Assembly (NCBI GenBank): GCA_023374045.1
Contig: CM041777.1
Coordinates: forward strand, 459,042,251-459,106,250
DNA: 64,000 nucleotides
Source of the DNA: Limonium bicolor
Lineage: Eukaryota; Streptophyta; Magnoliopsida; Caryophyllales; Plumbaginaceae
Reading direction: 5' to 3'
The notes under the pieces: model-generated
Databases searched by the model: none
Told to the model about the DNA's origin: nothing
What the model saw: the letters and a program-made list of their open reading frames with translations, nothing else
Part shown: piece by piece, positions 20,246 through 33,548 of the stretch
Layout: each line of letters starts with the position of its first letter
How positions within the stretch are numbered: position 1 is the first letter of the stretch
Position numbers and translations under genes: made by a program

Positions 20246-20683
20246 GTGTTATTACCAAATACTTATAAGTTTGCCAATGAATTAGGCTGTGCACTCAGAA
20301 CGGGAGGTATACTGAGTGTCTGCAATGAGGTAGAAGCCGGCAAGAGCGGCACAATCCTCACCGGTACCTTTCCAGTTAATGGTGTGGACGCATCGATCTT
20401 GTTCGACTCCAGAGCCTCACATACGTTTATCTCGCTATCATTTGCGAAGAGGCTAGGGTTAGATGGTGAAGAGATGCCTGACTTCCTAGTCACTCTCCCG
20501 TCGAAAGAGCGGATCAAGTGTACCCGCTTCCACCGAGATGCTATCGTACGAATCAGAGATGAAGAGTTCCCGATAGACATGATAGAGTTCGAGGGACATG
20601 GATTTGATGTGATGGTCGGGATGAACTGGTTGGAGCGGTACAAGGGCAGAATCCTATGTGCCGAGCACTGTCTGCTCCTTTAG
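20246..20683 (+). pseudogene. T1 aspartic protease
   Basis: The retropepsin domain shows TGTFPVNGVDASILFDSRASHTFIS, the counterpart of the usual LFDSGASHSFIS. The catalytic Asp is retained but the invariant Gly after Ser is Arg, which should inactivate it; a GGA to AGA change explains it. MVGMNWLERY near the end is the conserved GMDWL element. The frame ends at TAG before the linker to reverse transcriptase. Confidence 0.85.
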
Positions 20684-20849
20684 AGTCCGTCTGAGGTTAC
20701 TATATCATACCGTCAGAGGCCCAGGGAGCCTTCGACACAGATCATCACCGCCATGGCCATGTATCGTGAGTTACGATGAGGGAATGATGTATACCTCTGC
20801 TATGTACAGGACATAGAGAGAGAAAGAGAGACCCTGATTTTAGCCCAGT

Positions 20850-21964
20850 GTGCCGGTAGTGTCAGAGTTTCCTGATGTCTTTCCTAAGGAACTACCGGGC
20901 ATGCCGCCAGCATGGGCAGTGGAGTTTGAGATTGACTTGGTCCCGGGCACCGGACCAATTACGAAGGCGCCCTATCGTATGGCTCCAGCAGAGATGACAG
21001 AGCTCAAGGAGCAGCTGAGAGACCTACTCGACAAGGGATTTATACGCCCGAGCGTTTCACCATGGGGAGCGCCGGTCCTCTTCGTGAAGAAGAAGGACAG
21101 TAGTCTCCGCCTCTGTATCGATTATCGAGAGCTGAATGCAGTTATGGTGAAGAACCATTATCCTTTACCACGCATCGACGACTTGTTTGATCAGTTGAAA
21201 GGAGCATCAGTATTCTCCAAGATAGATCTACGAGCCATCCGTGAGAGTGACATTGAGAAGACCGCATTCAGAACCAGATATGGACATTATGAGTTTACGG
21301 TTATGCCGTTTGGTTTATCCAATGCACCAGCCAAGTTTATGGACTTAATGAACCGCTTGTTCCAAGATCAGTTGGACAGGTTAGTGGTAGTCTTCATCGA
21401 CGATATTCTTGTGTACTCGAAATCGAAGGTTGAGCACGAAGGCCACGTGAGAAGTGTGTTGCAAACATTGAGAAAGAATCAGTTGTATGCTAAATTTTCT
21501 AAATGTGAGTTCTGGTTAAACCAAGTATCCTTTCTTGGTCATGCGATTTCTGAGGCCGGGATCGCTGTTGATCTGGCAAAGATAGATGCAGTGCGCACCT
21601 GGCCTAGGTTGAAGACAGTTACCGACATCCGGAGCTTCCTCGGTCTAGCAGGATATTATAGGAGGTTTGTGAAGAACTTCTCTAGTGTCTCGAAGCCGAT
21701 GACTTCCTTAATGAAGAAGGATGCGCCATTCGAGTGGACAGTCGACTGTGAGAGTTCTTTCTAGAGTCTCAAGGATGCTCTGACATCTACACCAGTCCTA
21801 ACGATACCAGATGGTCCAGATGGGTTTGAGGTCTACTGTGACTCATAAGGCAGAGGTATGGGTTGTGTATTGATGTAACACGGGAAGGTCGTGGCATACG
21901 CCTCCCGACAGCTGAAGAAGCACAAGGAGAACTACCCTACCCACGATTTAGAACTGGGTGCCAT
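20850..21964 (+). pseudogene. T1 reverse transcriptase and N-terminal RNase H
   Basis: Chromovirus reverse transcriptase motifs include [43 protein letters not shown] and the catalytic [11 protein letters not shown]. About eight residues of the SGYHQLRI segment are missing after KIDLR, which would damage the palm. RNase H follows after TAG at 21762-21764, with two more stops ([31 protein letters not shown]). The frame is cut at 21964 by the T3 insertion and resumes at 31308. Motif text is split to aid location near 21050-21420. Confidence 0.9.
21960..21964 (+). repeat. Target-site duplication GCCAT, left side of T3
   Basis: GCCAT here and at 31308-31312 flank an insertion starting TGTAACACCC and ending GGTATTTCA. 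Removing the insertion plus one copy restores the RNase H frame exactly ([12 protein letters not shown]), so the 5-bp duplication is firm. Confidence 0.95.
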
Positions 21965-24900
21965 TGTAACACCCCTCTCCATAATCACGTAATAATCTCT
22001 CACGTAGCAATAAGTAAAACGTCTTACAGCGGAAGAATAAATAATAAAAACAATACTCACTCGGGTGTCACCGGCCATTACTCGCCCATGCGAGCAACGA
22101 AGCCAAACTATATCCAACCACCAATCATAAACAAACTGCTAACCGCTGTGATAACGAGAATATTCCTGTACATCATACTAAGTCCATACTCATAAACATC
22201 GACAAGTGAGCGTCTACCCAATCCTGAATATACATAACCGTACCATATTACAACTTCACGTGCGGTAATTAAAATAAACTCTAATTACCCTGTTGCCGCA
22301 CTTTGGCTTCGGCGATAATCAACAACCTGCATATGGTGTAGTATCAGCGATAGACGCTGAGTATGCCGGGCCTGGACCCTAATGGTCACTTAGTCATTTT
22401 AACCATCTTATTATTAGATTGGTTTCATGCTTTACCATTTTACAGTTATAATCAATATTGTAATATACATGTATAATATACATAATCATCCATCCAGTCA
22501 TTCATAAACACTTAACTATCCATCCAGTTCAACAGTCATAACACATTACAAGCAACAATTGCATATCGAATGTATCGAATAATAATACTGAATAAACGCC
22601 GTAGCGAACACCATCCTTTATTAATTTAATTTAATTTGGCCTTCAAGGCCCCATCCATATCGAAATGTTTACAGTATGTTGTACAATGTACAATCGCCAT
22701 AGCGTACAGTTTCCATAGTTAATTTAATTTGGCCTTTAAGGCCCCATCCAACCATGCTTAATTAATACCAGTTGGGCGTTATGTTAAGACAACCCGATAA
22801 CCTCACCATGGACAGTAGTCCTCCCGTACGCACAAAGGTGCTCATTTCGCAAGAGGTCCGGAGGCCCCTGGCTATTCTCTTTTGTCTCGTAAGACGTCCA
22901 TATAAAAGGCCGTAGCCACCTGACCCACTATCCAAATAGGGCTCGTTGGGTATAAACCTGGAGCGGAACCCAATCGGGAACCCCTCAGTGATCACAAATA
23001 CATAACCAAATAGTTCGTAAACTACCTGGATTCCTCACCTCAACTCATACCATCTCTCTCTCATAATGTTTAATTTATGCTCTTAGTCTTATGGAGATAT
23101 AATTATTAATTAGCTGCCCAATGGGTCTCACGCATACCTAGAAGTAATCTAGGTCATATTCATGTTCGAGATCCATGCTCTAGAGACCGACAATGTCGTG
23201 ACTCGTTCCTAAGTATTTACTTAGGTTGCCATATACTTAATATTAATACTATGGTATTATATCAAGTAACTGTCTTGTGATCACAACAACGTATATGTAT
23301 GTTTATATAAGTCGATCTATAGTCGACGTAGTGTTAGTCCCGTAGGACGCTCGTGCATAAATAATTAATGCAGTAGCACACAATCACATACATGTATCCA
23401 AAACACTTAACACACAAGTGATATCAACCAAATCCGAGCCCAAAGAGTTTCCTTAGGACAACTCGAATCAAACCCCTTTACATACCGTTCACCAAGACCT
23501 AGGATGCGCAGTGTAGACCACTAGCTCGTCAAGCGTCCTCGTCTGAAGTATGATCTAAATGGTAATAAACTATAAGTCAGTCTCCATGACTAACTTCATC
23601 CGGTATTTCCGAATAACAAGTAACCCTGACAGTTCATCCCCGGATTTCTACAGTTATTTGTTATAGGTTTCTCTAAACCAGTCGGCTTTGTTACTAAAAC
23701 TTGTATGTCAAAATATTTTGACTGTTAAGTTTAATTCATTATATTTCTTTAATCTTACCCACCATTAAACTTAGGTATATAACCTATAGTTGCATGTATG
23801 CATGCATTACTATTATATTGTATTACTTTTTCCCACCATCCATTATAATATATTGTATTATATAATCCATATCTTTAGCAAATTATATTTGCATACAAAA
23901 ACTTATAACTTATAGTTTGTAACTATCTTTTTAAATAACCACCACCATTATATTATATGGTTTCCAACCATAATATATATCCATCCTTATATACATTTTT
24001 CTTGTATATGTATATATATACCATATAGGTAAATTCCATGAGTTATAAAACTCTTATATATGTTACATTTTATCATCTTATATTAGATGATTATTCCCAT
24101 TAGTTGTATTATATTATACAACTTATATTAAGATTATTATCCTAATATTATGTAACACTTTACGTTGTATAATTACAACTCCTAAGGTTTATTCATTAAA
24201 TACCTTAGTTTATAAATCTTATTTATTTATAGTTTGTCACATTATTTAATGTGAATACCCTTACTTATATTAATTCCCTTAAACCATATAATTGTTATAA
24301 CATTTATAACATTGTAGACCTTAGTCTAAAATTCATATTCCAATCTTTTATAATTCGATACAGCCCTTTAATTTATTTAAATCCCATTTTGACCACATAA
24401 CATTATGTAATGTTATACCATATGCTAATACCATATAATATGATATTTTTATTTCCTTTAATTTATAATCTATAGTTTTTATACAAAACTATTATTATTG
24501 CCGCATGGGCACCATATTAAAACCATATTCTTTTCATATACCATAGTTTCCTTTATCTACAAATTCACCCCATTATTTATACCATGTTATATATATCATA
24601 TAATATAACATTTTTAACTTATAAAATGGTATAACCTATGGTTATATTTTTTTGTAAATTCCGAACAGACCTCAATACATTCTATAATTGCCATTTGGCC
24701 CAATTTATAACATATAGTTTTATAATATCATTAAAACTATATATTATACATATATCTTATTAAATATTCTTATATAATTCTAAAAATCACCAAATTTCAC
24801 CAAAGGGTTATAATTACCCTTACTAACCCATATGCTTTCGGTATTTACAATTCCACCACATATATTTCACCAAAGTGTCATAATGACATAATAACTATAT

Positions 24901-25145
24901 ATTATACATATATAGTTTATTTTAATTCCAAAAATAACCCAATAAATTCCTAAAAATTCTTAATAACACATGGGTGTTTATAATACCATTATTAATAATC
25001 AAAAGCTTGCTCTTAAGTTTTCTTTTTACCATGCTTGTGATCATTACCCAGGTAGTTTGCATGCCCTGTTATTTTAATATTTTCTATGCAATGAGGGCAT
25101 TGCTTTGGTTCAAGTGTGGGGGAGAGATAATAATCAAAAGCTTGC

Positions 25146-26916
25146 TCTCTTGGATTGGGGTTAGTCAGTGAAGGGAAATGACCAGGTGGCCTTTGTTGGG
25201 TGAGTAACTGTTGAATCTGAGATTGCAAGGCTTTCTGGTCTTTGCGCAGGGCTGCGACCTCCTCTTGCGTATCTCGGGATTTACCCATCATTGCCTTAAA
25301 CATATCTTGCATTTGAGACATTTCAGATTCAGGATTCGAAGGAGGTTGAGTTGGTCGACTCGAAGAAGCATCATTGCCATAAGGCTGTTGCTGATACTGC
25401 CTTTGGCCTCCTTGAAAATTTGACTGAGGTCTGTAATTTTGAGATGGTTGTAGTGTATGTGGGTTTTGGATATTGTCGGTGTTTGAGTAGCGAAGGTTGG
25501 ATTGCATGTTACGTTGCCAAGGCTGCCTGTTCCCTGAATTGTTGGTGAGATAGTTTGCTTCCTCTCTGCTGCTTTTGATTCTTGTAGTTGGGGGCATTGT
25601 TCATAGTCATGAGGCCCACCACATTGCGTACAAGAAATATCAGGAGATGATCGGGATAGAGGAGCATAGCCTGGAGGGATTGTAGATGAACGAGAAGTCA
25701 TCGACTTTGCTTGTTGCGGGTAGGAGTTCATCGCCATCTGCTCAACCACTTTCTGCAGAGTACTTACTTTCGTTGCCTGCTGCGCATTACTCTCCATGAG
25801 TTGCTCATGACTTTTCATCAACTGATCAAATTTATTGTCACTTTCCCTAACATGGTATAAACCTGGAGTACCGCCTCTTGATCCACCTGTGGCCCAGTCT
25901 CTGATCTCCTCGCAGAGGGATTCTATGCCATTCAGAAACTGTGCTCCGGGCTTTTTCAAGATGTCAGCACCCAAAGAGGATAGTACCATTGTTTTACACA
26001 GACCAATTAAGCCTTTGTAGAACAATTGTGATACTTGCTCTTTCGTGAGACCATGGTGAGGACAAGTAAGTAGTAGTCCTTTGAAACGGTCCCAAGTTTC
26101 ACAAATGTTTTCTGACCCTGGTTGCTTGAAATTATAGATTTCAGCAATCATTTCCAATGTTCGGCTCGGGGGCAGGAATTTGTCGTAGAACTTGGTGGCC
26201 ATTTCATCCCAAGTACCAATGGTACTTGGTGTCAGGCTGTGATACCATTTGCTCGCATTTCCCGTCCGGCTGTGAGGGAATAATGACAGTCTTGCGTACT
26301 GAAGTACTGCGTCTGTCGCGGTTAGGCTATTGGCATGCTGTAAGAACTTGGTAACATGTAACAGAGCTTCGTCAGGACTGGAGCCATCGAACATGCCCAA
26401 CTCCTTTACACATCGGATCTGATGATATGGCTTTAGCTTTTACCACTCATCGTATTCAGATGGGGTAAGGTGGGGAAGGATGATGGCAGGTTGCTGTCCT
26501 TGATTGGACGGCCTGTTGATATTTCGAACTGTCGCTGGTGAAAATGCCATGTCAGCTTCCGGGTTAGATTCTATCACTGTGGTGGCTATGTTTTGTTGAG
26601 TTCGTCTCAGCCTTAGAGTGCGCAGAAAGGTTCTCTCGATCTTTGGGATGTAGCTAACCGTGTGATTATATATTTTCCGGGAGGCTGTTTGACCTGGTAA
26701 AAGGCATTCACCACTCAAAACAGAAAAAAGAAACTCGTGATGTGATGAAATAAATAAAAATGGACAAAAATATGGAGGGGAAAAATTAAACAGTTGAACA
26801 GAGATAATTCGAAAATTAATAACTACTTTTTTTTGAACAAAGACAGTAAAATAAAATAAAGAAAAGGACAGAATTAAATAGCAGAAATTTAAAGGACAAT
26901 GGAATTTAAATGACAT
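25146..26916 (-). pseudogene. Athila-type gag
   Basis: Gag of the Athila lineage, read on the minus strand. The N-terminal part precedes an in-frame TAA (26440-26442). The core follows from about 26400: GMFDGSSPDEALLHVTKFLQ, RLSLFPHSRTGNASKWYHSL, TIGTWDEMATKFYDKFLPP and ENICETWDRFKGLLLTCPHHG are the family's capsid motifs. A single zinc knuckle CTQCGGPHDYEQC lies near 25610-25650. A frameshift near 25590 moves the Gln-rich tail (25597-25146) to another frame. Gag packages the RNA; this copy is dead. Confidence 0.85.
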
Positions 26917-27204
26917 AAATTATAAGTTAGTAGTTAGATGATAGAAATTATAAGTTAGTAGTTAGATGACAGAAATTATAAGTTAGTAGTTAGATGACAG
27001 AAAATTTAAAGGACAATGGAAATTAAATGACTGAAAAATAAATGACAATAAAATAAAGAGCTGAAATTAAATGTCAGAAATTAGATGTCAGAAGTTAGAT
27101 GTCCGAAGTTAGATGTCCAAAGCTAGATGTCCAAAGTAATAATAACAGAATATTATAATATAACAGGTGAATTATCCGGGGCTTAGGGACTAGAATAAAT
27201 CAAG

Positions 27205-27222
27205 TCCCCGGCAGAGGCGCCA
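27205..27222 (-). promoter_or_regulatory. Primer-binding site, Athila-like fragment
   Basis: The minus strand reads TGGCGCCTCTGCCGGGGA, three bases after the LTR end. It is close to the TGGCGCCGTTGCCGGGGA site, complementary to the 3' end of tRNA-Asp, used by Athila-type elements. Confidence 0.8.
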
Positions 27223-27225
27223 TTT

Positions 27226-29076
27226 TGTAGACTGTATATTGTGAGTGATTGGGACTGGTGTAATTAAATAAAAGAAAAGAAATTAATACTCAAAATATCC
27301 GTCGGGCTGCAAATAAAACCCGGTCGCAGTAGTATAGTAAGACAGAAGGGCCGAGGTCAAACCGTGGGACTTATAGCGAAATAAAATAGTACATAAGCTT
27401 GTCACAAAAAGGGTGGAATTAATTGACTTGTTTTCGTAAAGTAAAACAACAGATAAAATTAACTGAGTTGAAGATAAATTAAACGGAACTCCGGGTTCAG
27501 GTTTATATAATCTGATTAATTATGCTATCTCTACCGGTTTTTTATAATAGTTTGGCAAAATTCTTGTTATTATCTTAAGGACTAATCATAGACTCATAAG
27601 AACTCGTTTGCCAGAAAATGCAAGGTCCGATGAAAACTCAGGCAAGTACTAGTAAATGGGAATTAAGTGCGAGAAATTATATTCTTGCATCTGAGTACTA
27701 ACTTATCCGATGAAAATAAGTTTCCTACAGATTTACGGCTTAATTAACCTGTCTGCTTATCACCGATCAGATTAAAACAGACTTTGTAAGCATTTTAATA
27801 AATTCATGGAATTTATTAAAAAGGCGAGAGATAAACTTTAATCGTAACAAACTGTATTTATTTTAACCGGTAGAAATATAGATTACACAACTAAACAAAC
27901 TATAACTAAACCTTTGCCCGGAGTAAATCCTCCTTAGCCTGACATATTAACTGGTAATAAGTCAGACAAAGGTTGGACGTAATAATAATACGGAGTAATG
28001 GAGGTGAGGATGGTGAATGGAGAAATGAAGAGAACGAAGAGTGGAGCGTGTACGTAGGAATTTGTAAGTGGAATGAGTGATTTGGAGTGTTGAGTTCTGG
28101 GGCGATCGTGTCTGGAGTGTTGTGATGAGCGATGGCCTGATGTGTGATTTCTTCAGTCTCCCGCACGTCTGTTTAAGGTAGAAGGACTGGGTTTATATAG
28201 AGGCAGCTGAAGATTGAAGATAGAGCTGGAGAGGAGACAGAACTGAGTGGAGAAAGAGCTGGATCACACGTGAAAGGATTTGCAGGATAAGGGAGGCGCC
28301 TGATGTTGTTGATGGAGCAGTTCGACATGTCTGTAGGCGCCGCAAAGGAAGAAGCAATTGGGGAAGACGGTCGGCGAACGAAACTAGTCGCGTTAATTTC
28401 TGGATATGCGTTGCATTTACACGCGTCCTTGTTTCTGTCCGTCCATTAATCCACGGACATACTCTTCTTGTCCGGCCTTTTTAACCCGGACATACCACGG
28501 TCTTTATTGCGTCCGGGTTTGTGTCCGCCTTTCCTTCCACGGACAGCCTGCGTCCGCCTCTTTGTCCGGCTCTGTTTCCTCGGACGTGAGATGCTGCGTC
28601 CGGCCCCTGTTCGTGCTTTCTTCTGCGGACAACATACGGACTCACTCATTGTGTCCGCCCTCTGTCCGGTTAAATTTGCACGGACGTGGTCTTGCTGTCC
28701 TGCCTTAAATCCTCGGACAAGGAGCGGACATGTCTTGATCAATGCCTTAATTAACTATTGCTATGATGACAACATCACCATCATCGTTCCTGGTTTACAA
28801 CTCCACGTTTAATAAATAATTGAATGTGATCGGTGTGGATAAGTTGCAGCCATCAGACTATGTCAATTGGTACTCCAGTAAGTGACGTCCAATTTTATTA
28901 ATATGATGCGGCATATATAAATATATATATTGTTCCTGCATTTAACACAAAATGTATCTGTCCATATCAAAACATAAATCTAAGAAAAAACATATGATAA
29001 GTGAGTAATTTATCTTGAAATAAGTAAGTACAAGGTAGATTAAACCCTTAAATGTCTATGTATTTCTCACTTATCA
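27226..29076 (-). mobile_element. 5' LTR of nested Athila-like fragment
   Basis: The 1851-bp LTR begins TGATAAGTGAGAAATACATAG and ends TACAGTCTACA on the minus strand. It is collinear with 17074-18670. It holds a TATA box (about 28191-28198, inverted) and a GTCCG/CGGAC cluster at 28437-28734. The leader downstream (26900-27200) is built from repeated GACAGAAATTATAAGTTAG-like and GATGTCCGAAGTTA-like segments. Confidence 0.75.
28437..28734. repeat. GTCCG/CGGAC cluster, nested Athila-like LTR
   Basis: About twenty GTCCG or CGGAC pentamers in 300 bp, mostly in opposing pairs 15-30 bp apart (for example TTGTCCGGCC ... CCCGGACATA). It aligns in position, though not in detailed sequence, with 17301-17584, so the motif outlives the surrounding sequence. 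Confidence 0.8.
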
Positions 29077-31307
29077 ATTATACACCCTTTATTTTCGGTA
29101 ATAACATATACCACATATGTTAAAAATTGTTGCAATTAAATACTTATCTTATAATAAAACCTTAAATAAGTTATCTAAATTATTTAATTTGGTCAAAACC
29201 TACCGTATGGTCAAGGTTGACCACCTTAATATTTCCTTGACCATCAATATCCATATATTACGGTTTGTACCCTTATTTTTCAGAAATTACCATTTAACCC
29301 CAAAACTTTATAATCTTATAATTTTATATAAACTCATTTAAAACCTCTAATTTCGGCTTTATTTTTATATAGCCCCCAAATTTAATTTAATTTCACTTTA
29401 ACCCCTTATAATATGCGGTAATGCATATATACCACCTAAACTTTAAATAAAAGCTTATAAATGCATAAATAAATGGCCAAAACATGGCCTTATTACAAAC
29501 ATTAGCTTATAAAATAAATTACACATAATGCCCAAAATGCATTAAACTCTCAGCCTTACACACATCTTTTCCTTATTTACCAATTTTCCACATAATGTCT
29601 TAAATTTGACAATTATGCTAATTAATTAGTTATAAATTTCTAAACCATTCCTAATCACCTAAGGTCAAAAATAAGACCCTTAATACCTTGTTCACTCACG
29701 GCACAAATTATACACATATGTTAATTACATATTAATATACCAAGTGAATGTTTAAGTGATTTATATACCCACCAGATTTTGCCTATTAAGGCCTTGTTTG
29801 GCCACGTCCTGCTTAGGATAAAATTTCCAGCAGCATCATTTACATGTTTTCAAACAGAAATTAAGGCATGATTAGTCTCCAAGCAAGATCTAACCATAAG
29901 GAGTGTTTAATGTCAATTTTCAAGGTAAAATTTACCTTAGAATACCAAGGTAACCAAGGTTGATCTCGGCCTGTTTTTACAGTAGAGAAAGATCATCAAA
30001 ATCTACTAAAACCAAGCTTTAAACTGGTATAACTCGATTAGAAGATGGCTATTTTTTACCTTGATTAAAATGCCTAAAATGGTGTTTTTGGCTTGGATCT
30101 GGCTATACCTTGAAGCTCTTGATATACCAACTGAATAAGTATGTTAAGATGAAGATTTTAAGCTTAGAAAACAAAGCTTTACAACCGGAATTGATGAGAT
30201 CAAAGGATAAGTGCTTAAAGCACATTTTTATACCTTAAGAACAAGATTAGGTTTCTCCACCTCCTTTCCTTGTTAATGCCGAGATACACCCTCCATTTAC
30301 CTCCAAAACAACCTAACAACATTGATGGAAATGGTTGATGCTTTGCTCCATGGAAAGAGGAAAGAATTGTGAAAAATGAACATAAAATGACTAATTAAGC
30401 TTACCTAGGTAGCAAGGTGTTCTTCTCTGTTCTTGGTGAGTTAGCCACGGTTTGGAGAAGCCAAAGGGAGAGTGTGCAAGGTGTGGTGTCGGCTGGGACA
30501 AAGCAATGAGAAAGGAAGCCTAAATTTGCTTTTAAGATATTTTTGTTACTTTATGGAATAGTAACTTGATGACTCATTAGATTGGCTGATTAATTGATTG
30601 AAGATTGATGAATGAGTGAGCATGACAGCTAGGTGAAGTCGGCAGCACCTGGTCACGCCAAAGGAGATGTGTTGACTTGTAATTTGATTTAGTAGTTAAA
30701 TGTTATTTTTGGGGTACTATTCATACTAAATTGCCCATTTTGATTTTATTTTTAAACATTGATTTAGACTTTTTAATATAGTCTATCATTTCACATTAAT
30801 GTTATAAAGAACTTAATATAGTCTTTACAGTGAAAAAAAGTTTTATCTTAGAGCTCATACACAAAAAACGTGCTTTAAGGAATTTTAGTGCACATTTTGA
30901 GTCGCAGGGTGTTTCGAGCTCTGTTTTCTTCGATAACAGTTTTTTTGTGTTCCTTACATGATATTTGATCATGGAATCCAATTTTATATCATTTAGAGGT
31001 CATTAGACCTTTAAGGTTTTCTTAGAGCACATTTTTGACCTACTTGACCTTGAAGCATGTAAATGCTTGTTCTTTGTGTTGGAGTGTTGTCCAACAATTG
31101 TAATATGTTTAGTAATGTGTTAATAAGCTTAGGACAAAGTTTTAGGTCCTAAGAAGTGCATTTGGGTATTTACCCTAAACAGTCAAAGGGTGCAACATCT
31201 TGCTTTGTGTTGACCACTATTGTTCTCAGTTGACTTTTAAGGCATGTTTAGGCCTTAATTATGTGATTAGATGTTTAATCCATGTTTTATTAGTTTGGGG
31301 TATTTCA

Positions 31308-31691
31308 GCCATTGTCTTCGCTTTGAAGATATGGCAACATCATTTGTACGGGGTAAGTGTGACAATTTATTATAATCATAAAAGTTTGAAGTACTTGTTC
31401 ACTCAGAAGGAGTTGAACATGAGGCAAAGAAGGTGGGTCGAGTTCTTAAACGACTACGACATCAATTTACAGTACAAAAGGGTAAAGCAATGCAGTAGTT
31501 GACGCACTGAGTCACCGAGCACACTCCTCCATTCGCTAGTCTCTTATCTAGCTTGGTTGAAGAGGTGTGGAGTGCTCAGATGTCGGATCAGTATATGTTG
31601 GAGATCAGGCAGAAGCTTATTGATGGCACATTTGAGGGTCAGAAGTATGACTTCCGACTCCACGATGATGACCTGATTAGGCTTATGGCCG
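31308..31691 (+). pseudogene. T1 RNase H C-terminus and integrase linker
   Basis: The stretch continues from 21964: [29 protein letters not shown], then the [18 protein letters not shown] motif, followed by a frameshift before the conserved DALSHRA (about 31490-31520). The frame carries on to a DGTFEGQKYDF-like segment and is cut by T2 at 31691. Motif residues are listed to mark the frame only. It begins with the second copy of the GCCAT target duplication. Confidence 0.8.
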
Positions 31692-32282
31692 TGTAACACC
31701 CCAACTCAATCCAAATGTGGCCTCGCAACTTAACAGTATATATATAAACATGTCATAGCGGAATTTCTTTACAATCCGGACCTTGCCACGGTCTGACTAC
31801 AGAATATACCGAACATTAGTCTAACAACCTTAACCATTTACATATCCTTCTTACAATCCTCTCACAACCTAAACATCTTACTAACTCGATTGCCATACGA
31901 GTGTACATGCACAACTCGTAGGTCACACTTAATCCTTAACACTTGTACCCTCTTCTTACTCTTGCGACGGCCGCCTTCTGATGTACCTGTGTAGTAAAAA
32001 CAGCCCCCAAAGGGGGTCAGCACGAATGCTGGTACGATCCCCTCATGGCCCCCAAGCCGTGGCTACGACGACTAATTGTCGATAGCATGGAGGTTGATTA
32101 GATGCACAAAATAATAGAAAGTGCAGTAAACACAACTCAGATATGAACAATCAAAGTTCACACACAATGACGACTTAAATGCGTTCCCTAATTAGAGAGT
32201 TAATTATTCAACTCCTTAAGTATGTTCCCTCTTAAACTTAGTCCATCCTTATCTCACCTCAATCTTATCTATCTTAATCTTA

Positions 32283-32615
32283 AAACAACCATCCTTTAAG
32301 GAGTGGATGTAGCTTATCTTAATCTTAATATACAAACCATCCTTAAAAGGAATGGTTGCAACTTACTTAACTTACCTTAACCTTAATAATACAAATCATC
32401 CTTTAAAAAGGAATGATTTAACTTATCTTAATCTTAACTTAATCTTAATCTTAATAATACAAATCATCCTTTAAAAGGAATGATTGTAACTTATCTTAAT
32501 CTTAACTTAATCTTAATCTTAATAATACAATCATTTAAAAAGGAATGATTGTAACTTATCTTAATCTTAACTTATTCTCAGAATACAAACCGTTCCTGGA
32601 GGGGAATGGTTGTAG
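32283..32615. repeat. Tandem hairpin repeats in T2 3' LTR
   Basis: Six units of about 55-70 bp each contain a short inverted repeat of the form AACCAT...ATGGTT or AATCAT...ATGATT around CCTTTAAAAAGG, separated by TTAATCTTAACTTA-type spacers. Arm sequences differ between units yet remain complementary. The matching array in the other LTR is 41636-41975, with small length differences. Confidence 0.75.
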
Positions 32616-33427
32616 CCTAAGTCCAAACCTGGGATTTAGGTGATCCCACCGCACCATCTTAATGCCACCTACCCTGGACGGGAATCCAGCGTAGCTGAGC
32701 CGGCAACCGGCCCTAGGCTACAAGTCCGAAGACAAGTCCTTAAGCGGAGGCGGATCTGATTCAGATACCGTCCCCCTTTTTCCTTAGCATGCATGACCGG
32801 AGATCGGTCCCGGGTTTCCTCACTCAAGTTCCAGTTAGTAATAGTCTCAAGACCATGTTTGTTGGTTAACCTCTTTCGGTTCATATCGTCCCTATTAGGG
32901 GTGTTCCTTAGTCTCACTCAATTCTTACTAAACTTGTTAGTAAGTTCTCACGGTATGTTGTGTTAGTTTTCAAACATCACACAACAATACAATAAATATA
33001 ATATTCCGGTTGCATGCTTTATCTTGTTTAGTGAGCACACAAAAACAAATAGCACACAAGCCGAGGGACACCTCGTTAGCAAGCAGGTCACAAGAAGAAC
33101 TGTACCGTTCACCGTTGGCCGTTCAGTTGCTTAACCTCTTCCGGAGTCCAATTTCCAAGTCCTAAAACATTCATTCAGTTTTAGGTTGTTAATCACTTAA
33201 CTCAATTCAACTTACTTATCTTACTTAACTTACTTAACCCTTAATGACTCCAACCTAACACCTCTTAAGTCTTACAACTTAATCTTACAAACTTAATCTT
33301 AAACTTTTAAGTTTATTCTTAACTTAATCCCTTAGGTCTTTATACCTCTAACCATCATTGCCCCCTTAATGGGGTACCATTTATACCACTAAACTCTCTT
33401 AGGGTTTTTTCTTTTTTTTTTTTTTAT

Positions 33428-33548
33428 GGTCCGACCGACCCACCGACCGACACCCCCTGGGTAGGTCGGCTGCAGAGAACATCCAAATTCACAGTTTCAG
33501 CCCGACCGACCCAGACTGGGGTCGGTCCCCTGGGTAGGTCGGCTGCAG
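33428..33548. repeat. GGTCCGACCGAC / GGGTCGGTCC island, T2 3' LTR
   Basis: The GC-rich island contains CCGACCGACCCACCGACCGAC, then GGGTAGGTCGGCTGCAG twice. It follows a homopolymer T run and is the only GC-rich part of the LTR. The 5' LTR copy is at 42802-42924. Confidence 0.75.

Larger units (their letters stand above)
24993..29076 (-). mobile_element. Athila-like fragment nested in T3
   Basis: On the minus strand this comprises an LTR (29076-27226), a primer-binding site, a non-coding leader and gag. It then stops without pol or a 3' LTR. ATTAT flanks both sides (24988-24992 and 29077-29081), but the region is AT-rich, so this may be chance. TAATAATCAAAAGCTTGCTCT occurs at both 24993 and about 25130, bracketing a segment that in the plus direction looks like a polypurine end (CAAGTGTGGGGGAGA). 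The element is rearranged, not simply truncated. Confidence 0.65.
21965..31307 (-). mobile_element. Element T3: probable solo LTR of a Tekay-like family, with nested Athila fragment
   Basis: Read on the minus strand it begins TGAAATACCCCAAAC and ends GGGGTGTTACA, the same ends as the LTRs of T1 and T2. It shares with them landmarks such as AAGGCCTTGTTTGGCCA and a degenerate GTGCTTTAAGG hairpin near 30865. Without the inserted 24993-29076 it is about 5.26 kb and holds no pol, fitting a solo LTR made by LTR-LTR recombination. GCCAT duplications flank it. The 23700-24990 part is extremely AT-rich with no gene. Confidence 0.75.
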
